Shown here one piece after another: positions 18,050 to 26,535 of a stretch of DNA of 64,000 nt (position 1 is the first letter of the stretch; each line of letters starts with the position of its first letter). The translations under genes were made by a program, and so were the position numbers. A model generated the notes under the pieces. It was not told where the DNA came from and did not search any database. It was given only the letters and a program-made list of their open reading frames with translations. Origin of the DNA: Acidimicrobiia bacterium (lineage in GTDB: Bacteria; Actinomycetota; Acidimicrobiia; Spongiisociales; JAHEDJ01). Location: assembly GCA_035471805.1 (NCBI GenBank), contig DATIPS010000007.1, positions 20,769 through 84,768 of the forward strand. Reading direction: 5' to 3'.

Positions 18050-19241
18050 GGGGCACCTCCTTCCACGGTAGGTCTTTGTCGACGCGCGGCTCTCCGGGGA
18101 GACCCAGGACCCGCTCGCCGAGGATGTTGCGCATGATCTCCGAGGTCCCGCCTTCGATCGAGTTGGCACGGGCCCGCAGGAAATTGCGCTGCGGGGTTCC
18201 TTCGGCTTCGAACTCGGTCGGACGGTGGAGTACGTACCCGCCCGGATACAGAGTGCCGTCCCATCCCATGAGCTCGACGGTGAAAGCGGTGATCGCCTTG
18301 TTCAGGTCGGCCCACGCCAGCTTGCCGGTGGAGCCCTCAGGACCGGGGACGCCCGCCTTGCGCATCTGGTTGGCCCGCTCGACGGTCAGCCGGAGCGCTT
18401 CCCACTCCGCCCAGTAGCGGGTGAGCTGATCGCGTAGCGCCGGATCGTCGTGGCCGTATTCCTTCCAGGCCTTCAGAGCGTCTTTGATCGATCCGCTTCC
18501 CCGCGGCAGCGAGCGGCTGCCTATGGCCACCCGCTCGTTCATGAGCGTCGTCATCGACACCCGCCACCCGGCACCCACCTCATCGAGACGATAAGCATCC
18601 GGGATACGCACATCGTCGAAGAAGACCTCGTTGAACTCGGCCTCACCGGTGATCTGATAGAAGGGACGAACGTCGACGCCTTCGGCTTCCATATCGACGA
18701 TGAAGTAGGTGATGCCTTTGTGCTTGGGGACATCCGGGTCGGTCCGGACGGGCAACATCCCCCACTTGGCGATGTGGGCAAGGGTGGTCCACACCTTCTG
18801 TCCGTTGACGATCCATTCGTCTCCGTCGCGCACCGCTTTGGCAGAGAGGTTGGCGAGGTCGGATCCGGCACCGGGTTCACTGAACAGCTGACACCACATG
18901 TCCTCCGTTGTGAACATGGGCCTCAACCACATGCGCTTCTGTTCGTCTGTGCCGTGGGCGGAGATCACTCCGGCGCCCATGCCGATTCCGAGCAGATTGA
19001 CTTCTCTGTTCCAGGTCGGCGCCCCGGCTGCGGCGATGCTGCGCTGCACGAGACCCTGGTACTTGGGGCTGACCCCGAGACCACCGAAACCCTCCGGATA
19101 TTGCACCCATGCCAGGCCCAGGTCGTATTGCCTGCCCCAGAACTCCTGGGGTTCCACGGACGGGTCGTATCCGCTGAGAAGCTCTTCGATCCTCTCGGTG
19201 ACCAGCGCCTCCGCCTTGTCGACGGCGATCGTATCGCTCAT
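18042..19241 (-). CDS. Acyl-CoA dehydrogenase, catalytic subunit
   Basis: This 399-residue ACAD has QLFSEPGAGSDLANL and VNGQKVWTTLAH in the middle domain. The catalytic Glu lies in the C-terminal SIEGGTSEIMRNILGERVLG. It introduces a trans-2 double bond into an acyl-CoA, passing electrons to ETF. The start is ATG 19241 (GGAGG 8 bp upstream), just inside a longer frame to 19256. It is the first gene of the leftward unit that continues with the Glu-less partner and the TetR gene, and it is divergent from an SDR across the operator at 19280-19294. Confidence 0.9.
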   Translation of the reverse strand: MSDTIAVDKAEALVTERIEELLSGYDPSVEPQEFWGRQYDLGLAWVQYPEGFGGLGVSPKYQGLVQRSIAAAGAPTWNREVNLLGIGMGAGVISAHGTDEQKRMWLRPMFTTEDMWCQLFSEPGAGSDLANLSAKAVRDGDEWIVNGQKVWTTLAHIAKWGMLPVRTDPDVPKHKGITYFIVDMEAEGVDVRPFYQITGEAEFNEVFFDDVRIPDAYRLDEVGAGWRVSMTTLMNERVAIGSRSLPRGSGSIKDALKAWKEYGHDDPALRDQLTRYWAEWEALRLTVERANQMRKAGVPGPEGSTGKLAWADLNKAITAFTVELMGWDGTLYPGGYVLHRPTEFEAEGTPQRNFLRARANSIEGGTSEIMRNILGERVLGLPGEPRVDKDLPWKEVPRG

Positions 19242-19279
19242 TTGGCGCTCCTCCATCGTGACGGCTATTCGTCCACCAG

Positions 19280-19294
19280 TTAGTGTACGTTAAC
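19280..19294. promoter_or_regulatory. Predicted TetR-type operator in a divergent promoter
   Basis: TTAGTGTACGTTAAC differs from the element at 10783-10797 only in the two central bases of the ATC/TAC core. It is an imperfect palindrome around GTAC. It sits midway between the divergent dehydrogenase (19241) and SDR (19325) starts, where a repressor could block both. The upstream extension of the SDR frame to 19283 runs through it and is not the real start. Confidence 0.6.
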
Positions 19295-19324
19295 AATAAC
19301 AGCGCGAAGCATACTGGAGGAAGG

Positions 19325-20110
19325 GTGAGGGTCGCGGGCAAGACGATCGTGGTTACCGGAGGAGGAAACGGGATCGGCGCGGCACTCGCGGCGAAGTTCG
19401 CGGACGAGGGCGCCGGTGGTGTTCTGGTGGCCGACATCGACGGAGCGGCAGCCCGGGAAGTTGCAGGCCGCATCGGCGGACTTGCCGTCGAAGCCGACGT
19501 CGGCGATGAGGCAGCCGTGCGGCACATCGTTTCGTCGGCCGAGGACGCGTTCGGCCCCATAGATCTGTTCTGTTCGAATGCCGGAATCGGACCTATCGGA
19601 GGTCTCGAGATGCCCAATGAGGCATGGCAGGAGATCTGGAACGTGAATCTCATGGCCCATGTTTTCGCGGCACGAGCCGTCCTGCCGTCGATGCTGGCAC
19701 GCGGCGACGGCTACCTCCTCCAGACTTCGTCGGCAGCCGGACTGCTGACGAACATCGGAGCAGCCGCCTACTCGGTCACCAAACACGCCGCGGTGGCCCT
19801 GGCGGAGTGGATGTCGGTCACCTACGGCGACGGCGGCATCAAGGTTTCGGCGCTGTGCCCGCAGTTCGTGAATACTGCGATGTTGGACGCTCCCGATGCC
19901 GATCCGGCCATCTCGGCGTGGGTGCGCCAGAACACCATCGAGCCCGAGGAAGTAGCCGAGATCGTCGTACAGGGCCTGCAGGAGGAACGCTTCCTGATAC
20001 TGCCCCACCCCGAGGTCGGAGAGTTCTTCCTCCGCAAGGCAACCGACTACGACCGCTGGCTGCACGGCATGCGACGCCTGCAGAGACAGATCACGCTCCC
20101 GGCGCAGTGA
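19325..20110 (+). CDS. SDR-family oxidoreductase
   Basis: This 261-residue classical SDR has [12 protein letters not shown] (cofactor), SNAGIG in place of NNAG, a TSSAAG Ser segment and the catalytic YSVTKHA (YxxxK). The GTG start at 19325 has GGAGG 4-5 bp upstream. The frame before it overlaps the divergent operator. It is the first gene of a rightward unit with a nitronate-monooxygenase-like flavoprotein and another SDR, facing the acyl-CoA dehydrogenase unit. The substrate, probably a hydroxy- or keto-acyl compound, is inferred from the neighbours. Confidence 0.88.
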   Translation: MRVAGKTIVVTGGGNGIGAALAAKFADEGAGGVLVADIDGAAAREVAGRIGGLAVEADVGDEAAVRHIVSSAEDAFGPIDLFCSNAGIGPIGGLEMPNEAWQEIWNVNLMAHVFAARAVLPSMLARGDGYLLQTSSAAGLLTNIGAAAYSVTKHAAVALAEWMSVTYGDGGIKVSALCPQFVNTAMLDAPDADPAISAWVRQNTIEPEEVAEIVVQGLQEERFLILPHPEVGEFFLRKATDYDRWLHGMRRLQRQITLPAQ

Positions 20111-20176
20111 CGTTGGCCCCTAGCCGGACCGCCGCAGAGCAGGCATCGTAGAACCCGCACAACAGAAGGAAGGTTC

Positions 20177-21151
20177 ATGAAGACCAGAATCACGGAAATG
20201 TTCGGGGTGGAGCATCCGATCGTCCAGGGTGGACTGATGTGGATTGCCAACGCCGATCTCACCTCGGCGGTCGCCAACGCCGGGGCGATGGGATTCATGA
20301 CGGCCCTGAGTTTCGAAACGCCGGACAAGCTGCGCGAGGAAATCCGTCGCTGCCGCGACCTCACCGACAAACCCTTCGGCATCAACCTCACCTTTCTCCC
20401 GACGCTCCGGCAGCCGGACTATCCGGCGTACCTCATGGCATGCGCGGAAGAAGGCATCGAGTTCATCGAGACGGCCGGACGAAATCCGGAGCCGTACATG
20501 GAGCACCTCAAAGCGGCCGGGATGAAAGTGATCCACAAGTGCACGTCCGTCCGTCATGCGCTGAAGGCGCAGGCGATCGGATGCGACGCGGTTTCGATCG
20601 ATGGGTTCGAGTGCGCAGGCCACCCCGGCGAGGACGACGTCACGTCGCTGATCCTCATCCCCATCACGGCCGACGCCTTGGATATCCCGATCGTGGCTTC
20701 CGGAGGTTTCGGAGACGGCCGCGGCCTGGCCGCCGCGCTGGCGCTCGGCGCCGACGGCATGAACATGGGGACGCGGTTCGTCGCCACCCGGGAGGCCCCC
20801 CTGCACCAGAACTTGAAGCAGGCGATGGTCGATTACGGCGAAACAGACACCTCCCTCGTAATGCGCTCCCTGCGCAACACGGAACGCGTCCTCACGACCG
20901 AGACGGCCAGGAAGGTCATCGAGATCGAGTCGACCGGAACGGCGACAATCGCCGACATCGCCCAGTATGTCTCCGGCAAACGCGGCTACGAACAGGTTCT
21001 GAAACAGGGCAATGTGCAAGAGGGCGTGATGGCAGCCGGCCAGGTGATGGGCCTGATCCACGACATCCCCACGGTGAAGGAACTGATCGACAGGATCATG
21101 GCCGAAGCCGAAGAGGTCATCGCCGGCCGTCTGGCATCCATCAACGCCTGA
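20177..21151 (+). CDS. Nitronate monooxygenase / 2-nitropropane dioxygenase-family flavoprotein
   Basis: This 324-residue FMN TIM-barrel shows the family N terminus (EHPIVQGGLMWIANADL), DAVSIDGFECAGHPGED and IVASGGFGDGRGLAAALALGADG phosphate-binding elements, then GTRFVATREA. Actinobacteria encode many paralogues near lipid-catabolism genes, where true nitronate activity is often unproven. The RBS AAGGAAGG precedes the ATG. The gene follows the SDR by 66 bp and precedes a second SDR. It is probably co-transcribed with the operator-controlled SDR at 19325. Confidence 0.88.
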   Translation: MKTRITEMFGVEHPIVQGGLMWIANADLTSAVANAGAMGFMTALSFETPDKLREEIRRCRDLTDKPFGINLTFLPTLRQPDYPAYLMACAEEGIEFIETAGRNPEPYMEHLKAAGMKVIHKCTSVRHALKAQAIGCDAVSIDGFECAGHPGEDDVTSLILIPITADALDIPIVASGGFGDGRGLAAALALGADGMNMGTRFVATREAPLHQNLKQAMVDYGETDTSLVMRSLRNTERVLTTETARKVIEIESTGTATIADIAQYVSGKRGYEQVLKQGNVQEGVMAAGQVMGLIHDIPTVKELIDRIMAEAEEVIAGRLASINA

Positions 21152-21278
21152 TAGCTACCCGTTCTCGGGTGAGCTGGCACCGGAGGCCGCACTTCGAGCG
21201 GGCCGGCCGGAGGAGCCAGAACGGCGCCCGCCGCGCTCACGAACTACGGTGCAGTCGCCCGACTAGAAGGAGCAAGGG

Positions 21279-22034
21279 ATGTTCGACCTCACCGGCAAAA
21301 CGGCAATCGTCACCGGCGGCAATGGTGGTATCGGGCTGGGCTTCGCCCGCGGCCTCGCCAAGGCCGGCGCCAATTTGGCGATCTGGGGACGGAACGCCCA
21401 GAAGAACGAGAGCGCAAGAGCCGAACTGGGAGCACTGACCGACGTACTGGCGCTGCAATGCGATGTCGGTGACGAGGCTGAGATCGAACACGCCTTCGCC
21501 GAGACCGTTGACAGGTTCGGCCGGGTGGACTCGGTGTTCGCCAACGCCGGGATCGGTGCACCTGCCAACCGGTTCACGGAAATGACCCTCGACGAATGGC
21601 GAAGCATTTTCCGTGTGAACATGGAGGGCGTTTTCATCACGTTCCGGACGGCCGTTCGCCACATGATGGAGCACGGGCAGGGCGGTTCGCTGGTCGTGAC
21701 CAGCAGCGGATCTGCGGTCTTCGGCATGCCGCGCGGACAGCACTACGCGGCGACGAAAGCAGGAGTCAACGCTCTGATCCGCGGGCTGGCGGTGGAGTAC
21801 GGCAAGCACGGGATACGGGCCAACGCGGTTATGCCCGGTTGGATCGATACCGACATGACCGCTGAACTGCTGGCCAGCGAGCGCTTCGAGCGCGGCGTCC
21901 TGCCGCGCATTCCCAGGAAGCGCTGGGGCCTTCCCGAGGATTTCGAGGCGATCGCCGTCTATCTGGCCGCCGACGAGAGCGCCTGGCACACCGGCGACGT
22001 GATCAACATCGACGGCGGCTACGCCGTCGCCTGA
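21279..22034 (+). CDS. SDR-family oxidoreductase
   Basis: This 251-residue classical SDR has TGGNGGIGLGFA, FANAGIG, a Ser segment SSGSAVFG and the catalytic YAATKAG. It ends in DGGYAVA, typical of the family C terminus. An SD (AGAAGGAGC) lies before the ATG. It is the last gene of the rightward lipid-type unit and is followed by the long hairpin at 22048-22095. The substrate is not readable from the sequence. Confidence 0.9.
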   Translation: MFDLTGKTAIVTGGNGGIGLGFARGLAKAGANLAIWGRNAQKNESARAELGALTDVLALQCDVGDEAEIEHAFAETVDRFGRVDSVFANAGIGAPANRFTEMTLDEWRSIFRVNMEGVFITFRTAVRHMMEHGQGGSLVVTSSGSAVFGMPRGQHYAATKAGVNALIRGLAVEYGKHGIRANAVMPGWIDTDMTAELLASERFERGVLPRIPRKRWGLPEDFEAIAVYLAADESAWHTGDVINIDGGYAVA

Positions 22035-22047
22035 CCCCCATACAACC

Positions 22048-22095
22048 TTTTCGCGCGACATTCGGCAGCCATAGGCTCGGAATGTCGCGCGAAAA
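22048..22095. terminator. 16-bp perfect inverted repeat between convergent genes
   Basis: TTTTCGCGCGACATTC (22048-22063) and GAATGTCGCGCGAAAA (22080-22095) pair perfectly around a 16-nt loop. It lies between the ends of the SDR (22034) and the thioesterase (22106), so it fits a bidirectional terminator. The arm length and loop size match those of the duplicated hairpin at 44976-45085, though the sequences differ. Confidence 0.7.
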
Positions 22096-22105
22096 CGGGG
22101 AACAA

Positions 22106-22564
22106 CTACCAGCGGTGGTAAGCCGGGTGGCCCTCTTCGACGGCCACGAAGGTGGCCCGGGATGTGGCACAGACCCGTCCGCCGGAGAGCAGTTCGGTCT
22201 CGATTACGGCCTTAGGGTCCTTCGATTCGACGACTCTTGCTATCAGACGCACGGGCTGATCCGACGGCGTCGGGCGGATGAACCCGACCTGGAGATCGGC
22301 CGTAACGGTGACCGGGGGACGATCGGCTCCGCGCTCGTTCATCAGGTGGATCGCGGCGGTCCAGTTCGAATGGCAGTCGAGCAGCGCCCCGATGATCCCG
22401 CCGTTGAGAGCACCTTCGAAAGCCTGGTGGTGCGGCTGCGGTGTCCAGTCGGCCACCACGGTGTCGCCGTCGACGAAGCTCTTTATCCGGAGGCCGAGCC
22501 CGTTGGCGGGTCCGCAGCCGAAACAGATGGTGGCCGGACCGAACGTATCCTGGAGGCTCTTCAT
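22106..22564 (-). CDS. PaaI-like hotdog thioesterase
   Basis: This 152-residue hotdog-fold protein has the N-terminal CFGCGPANGLGLR motif and the catalytic-helix region HHQAFEGALNGGIIGALLDCHSN spread over about residues 45-67. Members hydrolyse acyl-CoA thioesters. It is a single gene, leftward, ending convergently with the SDR and starting 55 bp from the end of the acylase gene. A clean-up role for stalled CoA esters is plausible but inferred. Confidence 0.85.
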   Translation of the reverse strand: MKSLQDTFGPATICFGCGPANGLGLRIKSFVDGDTVVADWTPQPHHQAFEGALNGGIIGALLDCHSNWTAAIHLMNERGADRPPVTVTADLQVGFIRPTPSDQPVRLIARVVESKDPKAVIETELLSGGRVCATSRATFVAVEEGHPAYHRW

Positions 22565-22618
22565 CAGAGCGAGAGTAACTGATTACTCACCGCGACCGGC
22601 AGGTGGGTCGCTTCTGCC

Positions 22619-24745
22619 TCACTCCCCCGGCCGGTACTCCGATTCGAGGTTGGCGAGAATGTCGGCCTCGTTGAACCAGACCGGCCGGAGCCGGCGCTCT
22701 GCGAACAGCGCCGCCTGGTCTGCGAAGTGGGGGGAAGCGCCGTCGTGTACGGCGGACCCGAACTGATGCACTGCCTCGGAGGTCACAGAGCCGTCCGAGT
22801 GGAACGTGACGATCAATACGTAGGCGTCGCCGGCGATTCCCTCGAATCGACCGTCTTCCAGGTCACCGTAGACGGCGTGGAGCAGGTCTGGACCTCCGCC
22901 GATTCCGATGTCGAGGTCACCGCGTACGAGGCGGTTCACTTCCGACCACTTCGGAGCTATCGACCCCCGGCTCTCCTCGAGCCTTGCCACGACAGCCCGC
23001 ATGGCCGCCTCGAGTTCGGTATCGCCCACCTCGAGCGCCGACCCCATCTGCGACGGATCGAAGTCGACATCGGCCTCCAGAAGCTGCGCCAGGAGCATGA
23101 TGACGAGGCCCGTGGCCGGATCGTCGGGATCAGCCTCCCGATCCCACGAGGCGAGAAGATCCAGTGCCCCGTCCAGGTCCGCGGCCCACTCACTTCCCAG
23201 GATCCGGTCGACGAGGAGGGCCGGAAGTGAATCCTCGTCGTATGTCATGTCCCATTTGATGGCCTTCAACTCCTCCGGCGTGATCGATTCATCGGCCGCG
23301 AACAACTCGAGGGATCGAAGCGACCTGTTGGTCTCCTGATCCTCAACTCCCATGAAGGCCGGGAAGTCCAACGGATCGAGCCCTTCGGGTCCGGCGGTGA
23401 AGGGCGTCGAGTTGGAGTTCTGGATGAAGCCGCCGGCCGGGTCCACGACCCACGGCAACCGGTCGAGCGGGACGTAGCCGTCCCACAGGGTCGCCCGCGT
23501 GTTGCCCGGCACGTATCCGGACCAGTCGAAGGCCGGGTCGCGGTCGGGAATCAAACCGTGATAGAGATAGGCGATCTTGCCTGTACGGTCGGCGTATCCG
23601 ACGGAGAACGAAGGCAGCCCATCCTGGCGTTTCAGGGCCGCCTCCCAATCTTCGAATGTCTTTGCCTTGTTCATTTCGAAGAGTTGCTCGACCAGGCCGG
23701 TTTCACCCATGCCCGCATAACGGATCGCGTACGTGCCGTGGTCCCGGCGCACGACCGGGCCGTAGATGGACCACAGGACTTCCTGGGAGAATGTCCATCG
23801 CAGGCGCCCCAGCAGGCGCACCTCGATCGGGGCCTCTCCTACTTCGAGGGTCAGCCATTCTCCGTCCACCCGGTATCTGTCGGGGTCGTCCGGGTCGATG
23901 TCGAGTTCGTAGACGTCGATCAGGTCGGGACGGTTGACGGTGAACGACCAGGCGAGGTCGCGATTGTGCCCGAGTGCCAGCACCGGCATGCCCGGAAACA
24001 ACGCCCCGGTCATGTCCCAACCCTCATCGCTGGTGACGTGGGCTTCGTACCATGCAACCGGGCCGGTCCAGGGTTGATGTGAGTTCGATACCAGCATCGT
24101 CTCGCCGCCCGCGCTCCGATTGGGCGAGACGGCGAACACGTTGGATCCGTATCTGACCGCAGGTGATCCGGCGGCCGACAGGTCGGGACGCTCATCCTCG
24201 AAAAGGGATCCGATTGTTGCCTCGAGTCCGAAGAAGAGCGGGACCTTCTGTGTGAAGCCGGCCACTATGTCTCGCCCGGACATCGGAAACAATCCGACCA
24301 GTGCCTCATCGGGATGGAGTTGCGCGTAATGGTTGACCCCGTCGGCGTACGCCTCGCAGATTGCCCGGATTTCCGGCGAGAGCTGCGCCCAGCCGGCTTC
24401 CACAGTTTGCGGGATGCGCAATAACTGGACGAAGTAGTCGACGGGGGCAGAGTCCGGCCCGTACACGGAGGCGAGTTTCCCCCGTGCGGCGAGGGCGGTC
24501 TGCTGGATAGTCAGGAAATCGTCTTCTGCGTGGGCAAAGGCGAGCCCGTATGCCGCGTCGGCGTCGGTCGCTCCCCATACATGCGGTATGCCGTAGGTGT
24601 CGCGCCGGATGACCGTGTCGTATGTGCCGGGGGCCGGAGCGACACCATCGACCTCCCCTGCCGCCGATTCGGGCCAAAACAGCCAGGCCGACAAGACGAC
24701 CAGGACCCCGGCAGTCGAGAGAAGCCACCTTTTCCAACGAGACAT
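22619..24745 (-). CDS. Penicillin acylase-family N-terminal-nucleophile hydrolase
   Basis: This 708-residue protein opens with a membrane/signal segment (KRWLLSTAGVLVVLSAWLFW is the span). The alpha-chain region (YDTVIRRDTYGIPHVWGATDADAAYG) follows, with processing expected before the Ser of YGSNVFAVSPNRSAGG. That Ser is the self-cleavage nucleophile of the beta chain. The family includes penicillin, cephalosporin, aculeacin and acyl-homoserine-lactone acylases; the true amide substrate is not evident. I start at ATG 24745; the longer frame to 24832 carries a Pro/Trp-rich lead with no motif. It is divergent from a PPOX-type gene. Confidence 0.88.
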   Translation of the reverse strand: MSRWKRWLLSTAGVLVVLSAWLFWPESAAGEVDGVAPAPGTYDTVIRRDTYGIPHVWGATDADAAYGLAFAHAEDDFLTIQQTALAARGKLASVYGPDSAPVDYFVQLLRIPQTVEAGWAQLSPEIRAICEAYADGVNHYAQLHPDEALVGLFPMSGRDIVAGFTQKVPLFFGLEATIGSLFEDERPDLSAAGSPAVRYGSNVFAVSPNRSAGGETMLVSNSHQPWTGPVAWYEAHVTSDEGWDMTGALFPGMPVLALGHNRDLAWSFTVNRPDLIDVYELDIDPDDPDRYRVDGEWLTLEVGEAPIEVRLLGRLRWTFSQEVLWSIYGPVVRRDHGTYAIRYAGMGETGLVEQLFEMNKAKTFEDWEAALKRQDGLPSFSVGYADRTGKIAYLYHGLIPDRDPAFDWSGYVPGNTRATLWDGYVPLDRLPWVVDPAGGFIQNSNSTPFTAGPEGLDPLDFPAFMGVEDQETNRSLRSLELFAADESITPEELKAIKWDMTYDEDSLPALLVDRILGSEWAADLDGALDLLASWDREADPDDPATGLVIMLLAQLLEADVDFDPSQMGSALEVGDTELEAAMRAVVARLEESRGSIAPKWSEVNRLVRGDLDIGIGGGPDLLHAVYGDLEDGRFEGIAGDAYVLIVTFHSDGSVTSEAVHQFGSAVHDGASPHFADQAALFAERRLRPVWFNEADILANLESEYRPGE

Positions 24746-24840
24746 CGGCGGAACGGTATCAGGTGCAGGTTCGTTGCCGGGAACCCAAGGTGGCGCCGGA
24801 CCGGCCCACCGGTCCCGTACCGCCCAATACACTCCCCCGC

Positions 24841-25230
24841 ATGAAGCTCACACCGGCACAACTCGAGTTCCTCTCGGAACGGCACCTCGGCACGCTCACG
24901 ACCCTCCGTCGCGACGGCAGCCCGCATGTAGTCGCAATCGCCTTCACTTACCTCCCCGGAGACGGATCGGTCAGCATCATCACGAATGAGGGATCGCAGA
25001 AGGTCAGGAATGTCGAGGGATCGGCCCGCGCCGCAGTGTGCCAGGTGGACGGGGGCCGCTGGCTCACGCTGGAAGGCCCGGCAACCGTGCACCGCAGCGC
25101 GACCGAGATCGCCAGAGCGGAAGCCGCCTTCGAATCCCGCTACCGGCCGCCCTCCGACAATCCAAAGCGCGTGGCGATCGAGATCTCTGTCGACCGAGTT
25201 CTCGGATCCGGAAGCCTCGGGCATGCGTGA
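24841..25230 (+). CDS. PPOX-class F420/FMN-binding protein
   Basis: This 129-residue split-barrel protein of the pyridoxamine-phosphate-oxidase/F420 class shows LGTLTTLRRDGSPHVVAIAF (strand and turn), IITNEGSQKVRNV and WLTLEGPATVH. Actinobacterial homologues bind F420 or FMN or act as reductases. The ATG at 24841 fits the fold start; the upstream frame overlaps the divergent acylase promoter. It overlaps the aminotransferase gene by 8 bp, indicating coupling. Confidence 0.8.
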   Translation: MKLTPAQLEFLSERHLGTLTTLRRDGSPHVVAIAFTYLPGDGSVSIITNEGSQKVRNVEGSARAAVCQVDGGRWLTLEGPATVHRSATEIARAEAAFESRYRPPSDNPKRVAIEISVDRVLGSGSLGHA

Positions 25231-26398
25231 ACACTGGGATCTCGAGGAGGGGATCAGCTTCCTCAACCATGGATCCTTCGGGGCGACACCGCGCGCCGTG
25301 CTGGAAAGCCAATCCGCTCTCCGGCGGCGCATGGAACTGGAACCCGTCCGCTTCTTTCGAGATGAGCTCGAAACGCTCGGAGAATCGGCCCGCGCCGAAC
25401 TCGGCCGCTTCGTCGGTGCCCATCCCGCCGACCTGGCTTTCGTCCCCAACGCCACCACCGGCGTCAACGCCGTCTTACGATCGCTCCCCCTGGACGCCCG
25501 CGACGAGATCCTGATCACCAACCACGGCTACAACGCATGCTCCAATGCAGCCCGGTTCGCGGCTTCCCGAGCGGGTGCGACTGTGGTGACCGCACGCATC
25601 CCGTTCCCTCTCGACGATGAGGACCAGATCGTGGAAGGCGTCCTGGAAGCGGTGAGTCCTCGAACCCGGCTGGCCGTGATCGACCACGTCACCAGTCCCA
25701 CCGCCTTGATCTTCCCGATAAAGGAAATCGTCGCCTCCCTCGCCGACGCCGGCATCGACACACTGGTCGATGGAGCCCACGCCCCGGGCATGCTGGATCT
25801 GGACATCGAGGCGATCGGAGCCGCCTACTACACCGGCAACTGCCACAAGTGGATGTGCGCACCGAAGGGAGCGGCCTTCCTCCATGTACGTCCGGACCGG
25901 CAGGATGGGATCGTCCCAACGACCATCAGCCACGGCGCCAACTCCACGCGATCCGATGTCTCGAAGTTCCGACTGCTGTTCGACTGGACCGGCACCCACG
26001 ACCCGAGTTCCTATCTCTCGATTCCCGCCGCCATCGCAACCGTCGATGCGATGGTCGACGGCGGCTGGGCGCAAGTGATGCAACGAAACAGGGAGCTGGC
26101 GCGTTCGGCCCGTGATCTGTTGGTCGAAACCCTGGGCATTCCCAGTCCGGCCCCCGACAGAGTTCTCGGATCGATGGCCGCAGTTCCGTTGCCTGATGAC
26201 GGCGCTCCTTCATCGACCGACGGGAGCCAGCCTCTGCGGGACCGGCTGCTTCGCGACCATCACATCGAGGTTCCCGTCCCCGATTGGCCGGCGTGGCCAC
26301 ACCGGCTGCTGCGTGTTTCTGCCCACCTGTACAACCGGCCGGATGAGTTCCACCGACTGGTCGATGCCCTCCGAGCGCTCGACATCGCCGTCCACTGA
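25223..26398 (+). CDS. Class V aminotransferase-fold PLP enzyme (isopenicillin-N epimerase-like)
   Basis: This 391-residue protein has the CefD-like N terminus FLNHGSFGATPRAVLE and DGAHAPGMLDLD. The PLP-binding Lys lies in GNCHKWMCAPKG, and VSAHLYNRPDEF sits at the C terminus. In this family annotation as isopenicillin-N epimerase is common, but most members are lyases or cysteine-desulfurase-like enzymes. It overlaps the PPOX gene by 8 bp (ATG at 25223). A penicillin-acylase-family gene lies nearby on the other strand, but no IPN synthase or NRPS is present, so a beta-lactam role is not supported. Confidence 0.85.
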   Translation: MREHWDLEEGISFLNHGSFGATPRAVLESQSALRRRMELEPVRFFRDELETLGESARAELGRFVGAHPADLAFVPNATTGVNAVLRSLPLDARDEILITNHGYNACSNAARFAASRAGATVVTARIPFPLDDEDQIVEGVLEAVSPRTRLAVIDHVTSPTALIFPIKEIVASLADAGIDTLVDGAHAPGMLDLDIEAIGAAYYTGNCHKWMCAPKGAAFLHVRPDRQDGIVPTTISHGANSTRSDVSKFRLLFDWTGTHDPSSYLSIPAAIATVDAMVDGGWAQVMQRNRELARSARDLLVETLGIPSPAPDRVLGSMAAVPLPDDGAPSSTDGSQPLRDRLLRDHHIEVPVPDWPAWPHRLLRVSAHLYNRPDEFHRLVDALRALDIAVH

Positions 26399-26461
26399 TC
26401 GGGTCGAGCACCGGGAGGACGGTCGGAACCGTCAACTGGGCCGACGAGGCCGGAAGGGACG

Positions 26462-26479
26462 ATGGGGGCAAACCCCCAT
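26462..26479 (+). terminator. 7-bp G/C hairpin after the PLP-enzyme gene
   Basis: ATGGGGG (26462-26468) and CCCCCAT (26473-26479) pair around CAAA, 63 bp after the PLP enzyme stop. No long T tract follows. It probably terminates the upstream unit. Confidence 0.5.
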
Positions 26480-26480
26480 A

Positions 26481-26534
26481 GCAACTCTTCCCAAGGTTTC
26501 GGACAATCGCGGCAGGCTTCGAACAAGGAGTTGC
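26481..26534 (+). promoter_or_regulatory. Inverted repeat that would sequester the hydrolase ribosome-binding site
   Basis: GCAACTC (26481-26487) is repeated inverted as GAGTTGC (26528-26534). The right arm overlaps the SD AAGGAG of the gene starting at 26536. If the RNA folds this way, the SD is paired; one bulged G would allow two further pairs (CTT with AAG). The loop is about 40 nt, so stability is uncertain. Confidence 0.35.
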
Positions 26535-26535
26535 G

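Noticed and set aside
24986..25222. Longer N terminus for the class V PLP enzyme
   Set aside because: The added 79 residues are the PPOX gene in another frame; family homology begins at MREHWDLEEG.
22619..26398. Beta-lactam biosynthetic cluster
   Set aside because: Only two family-level resemblances; no ACV synthetase or isopenicillin N synthase and the PLP family is mostly not epimerases.
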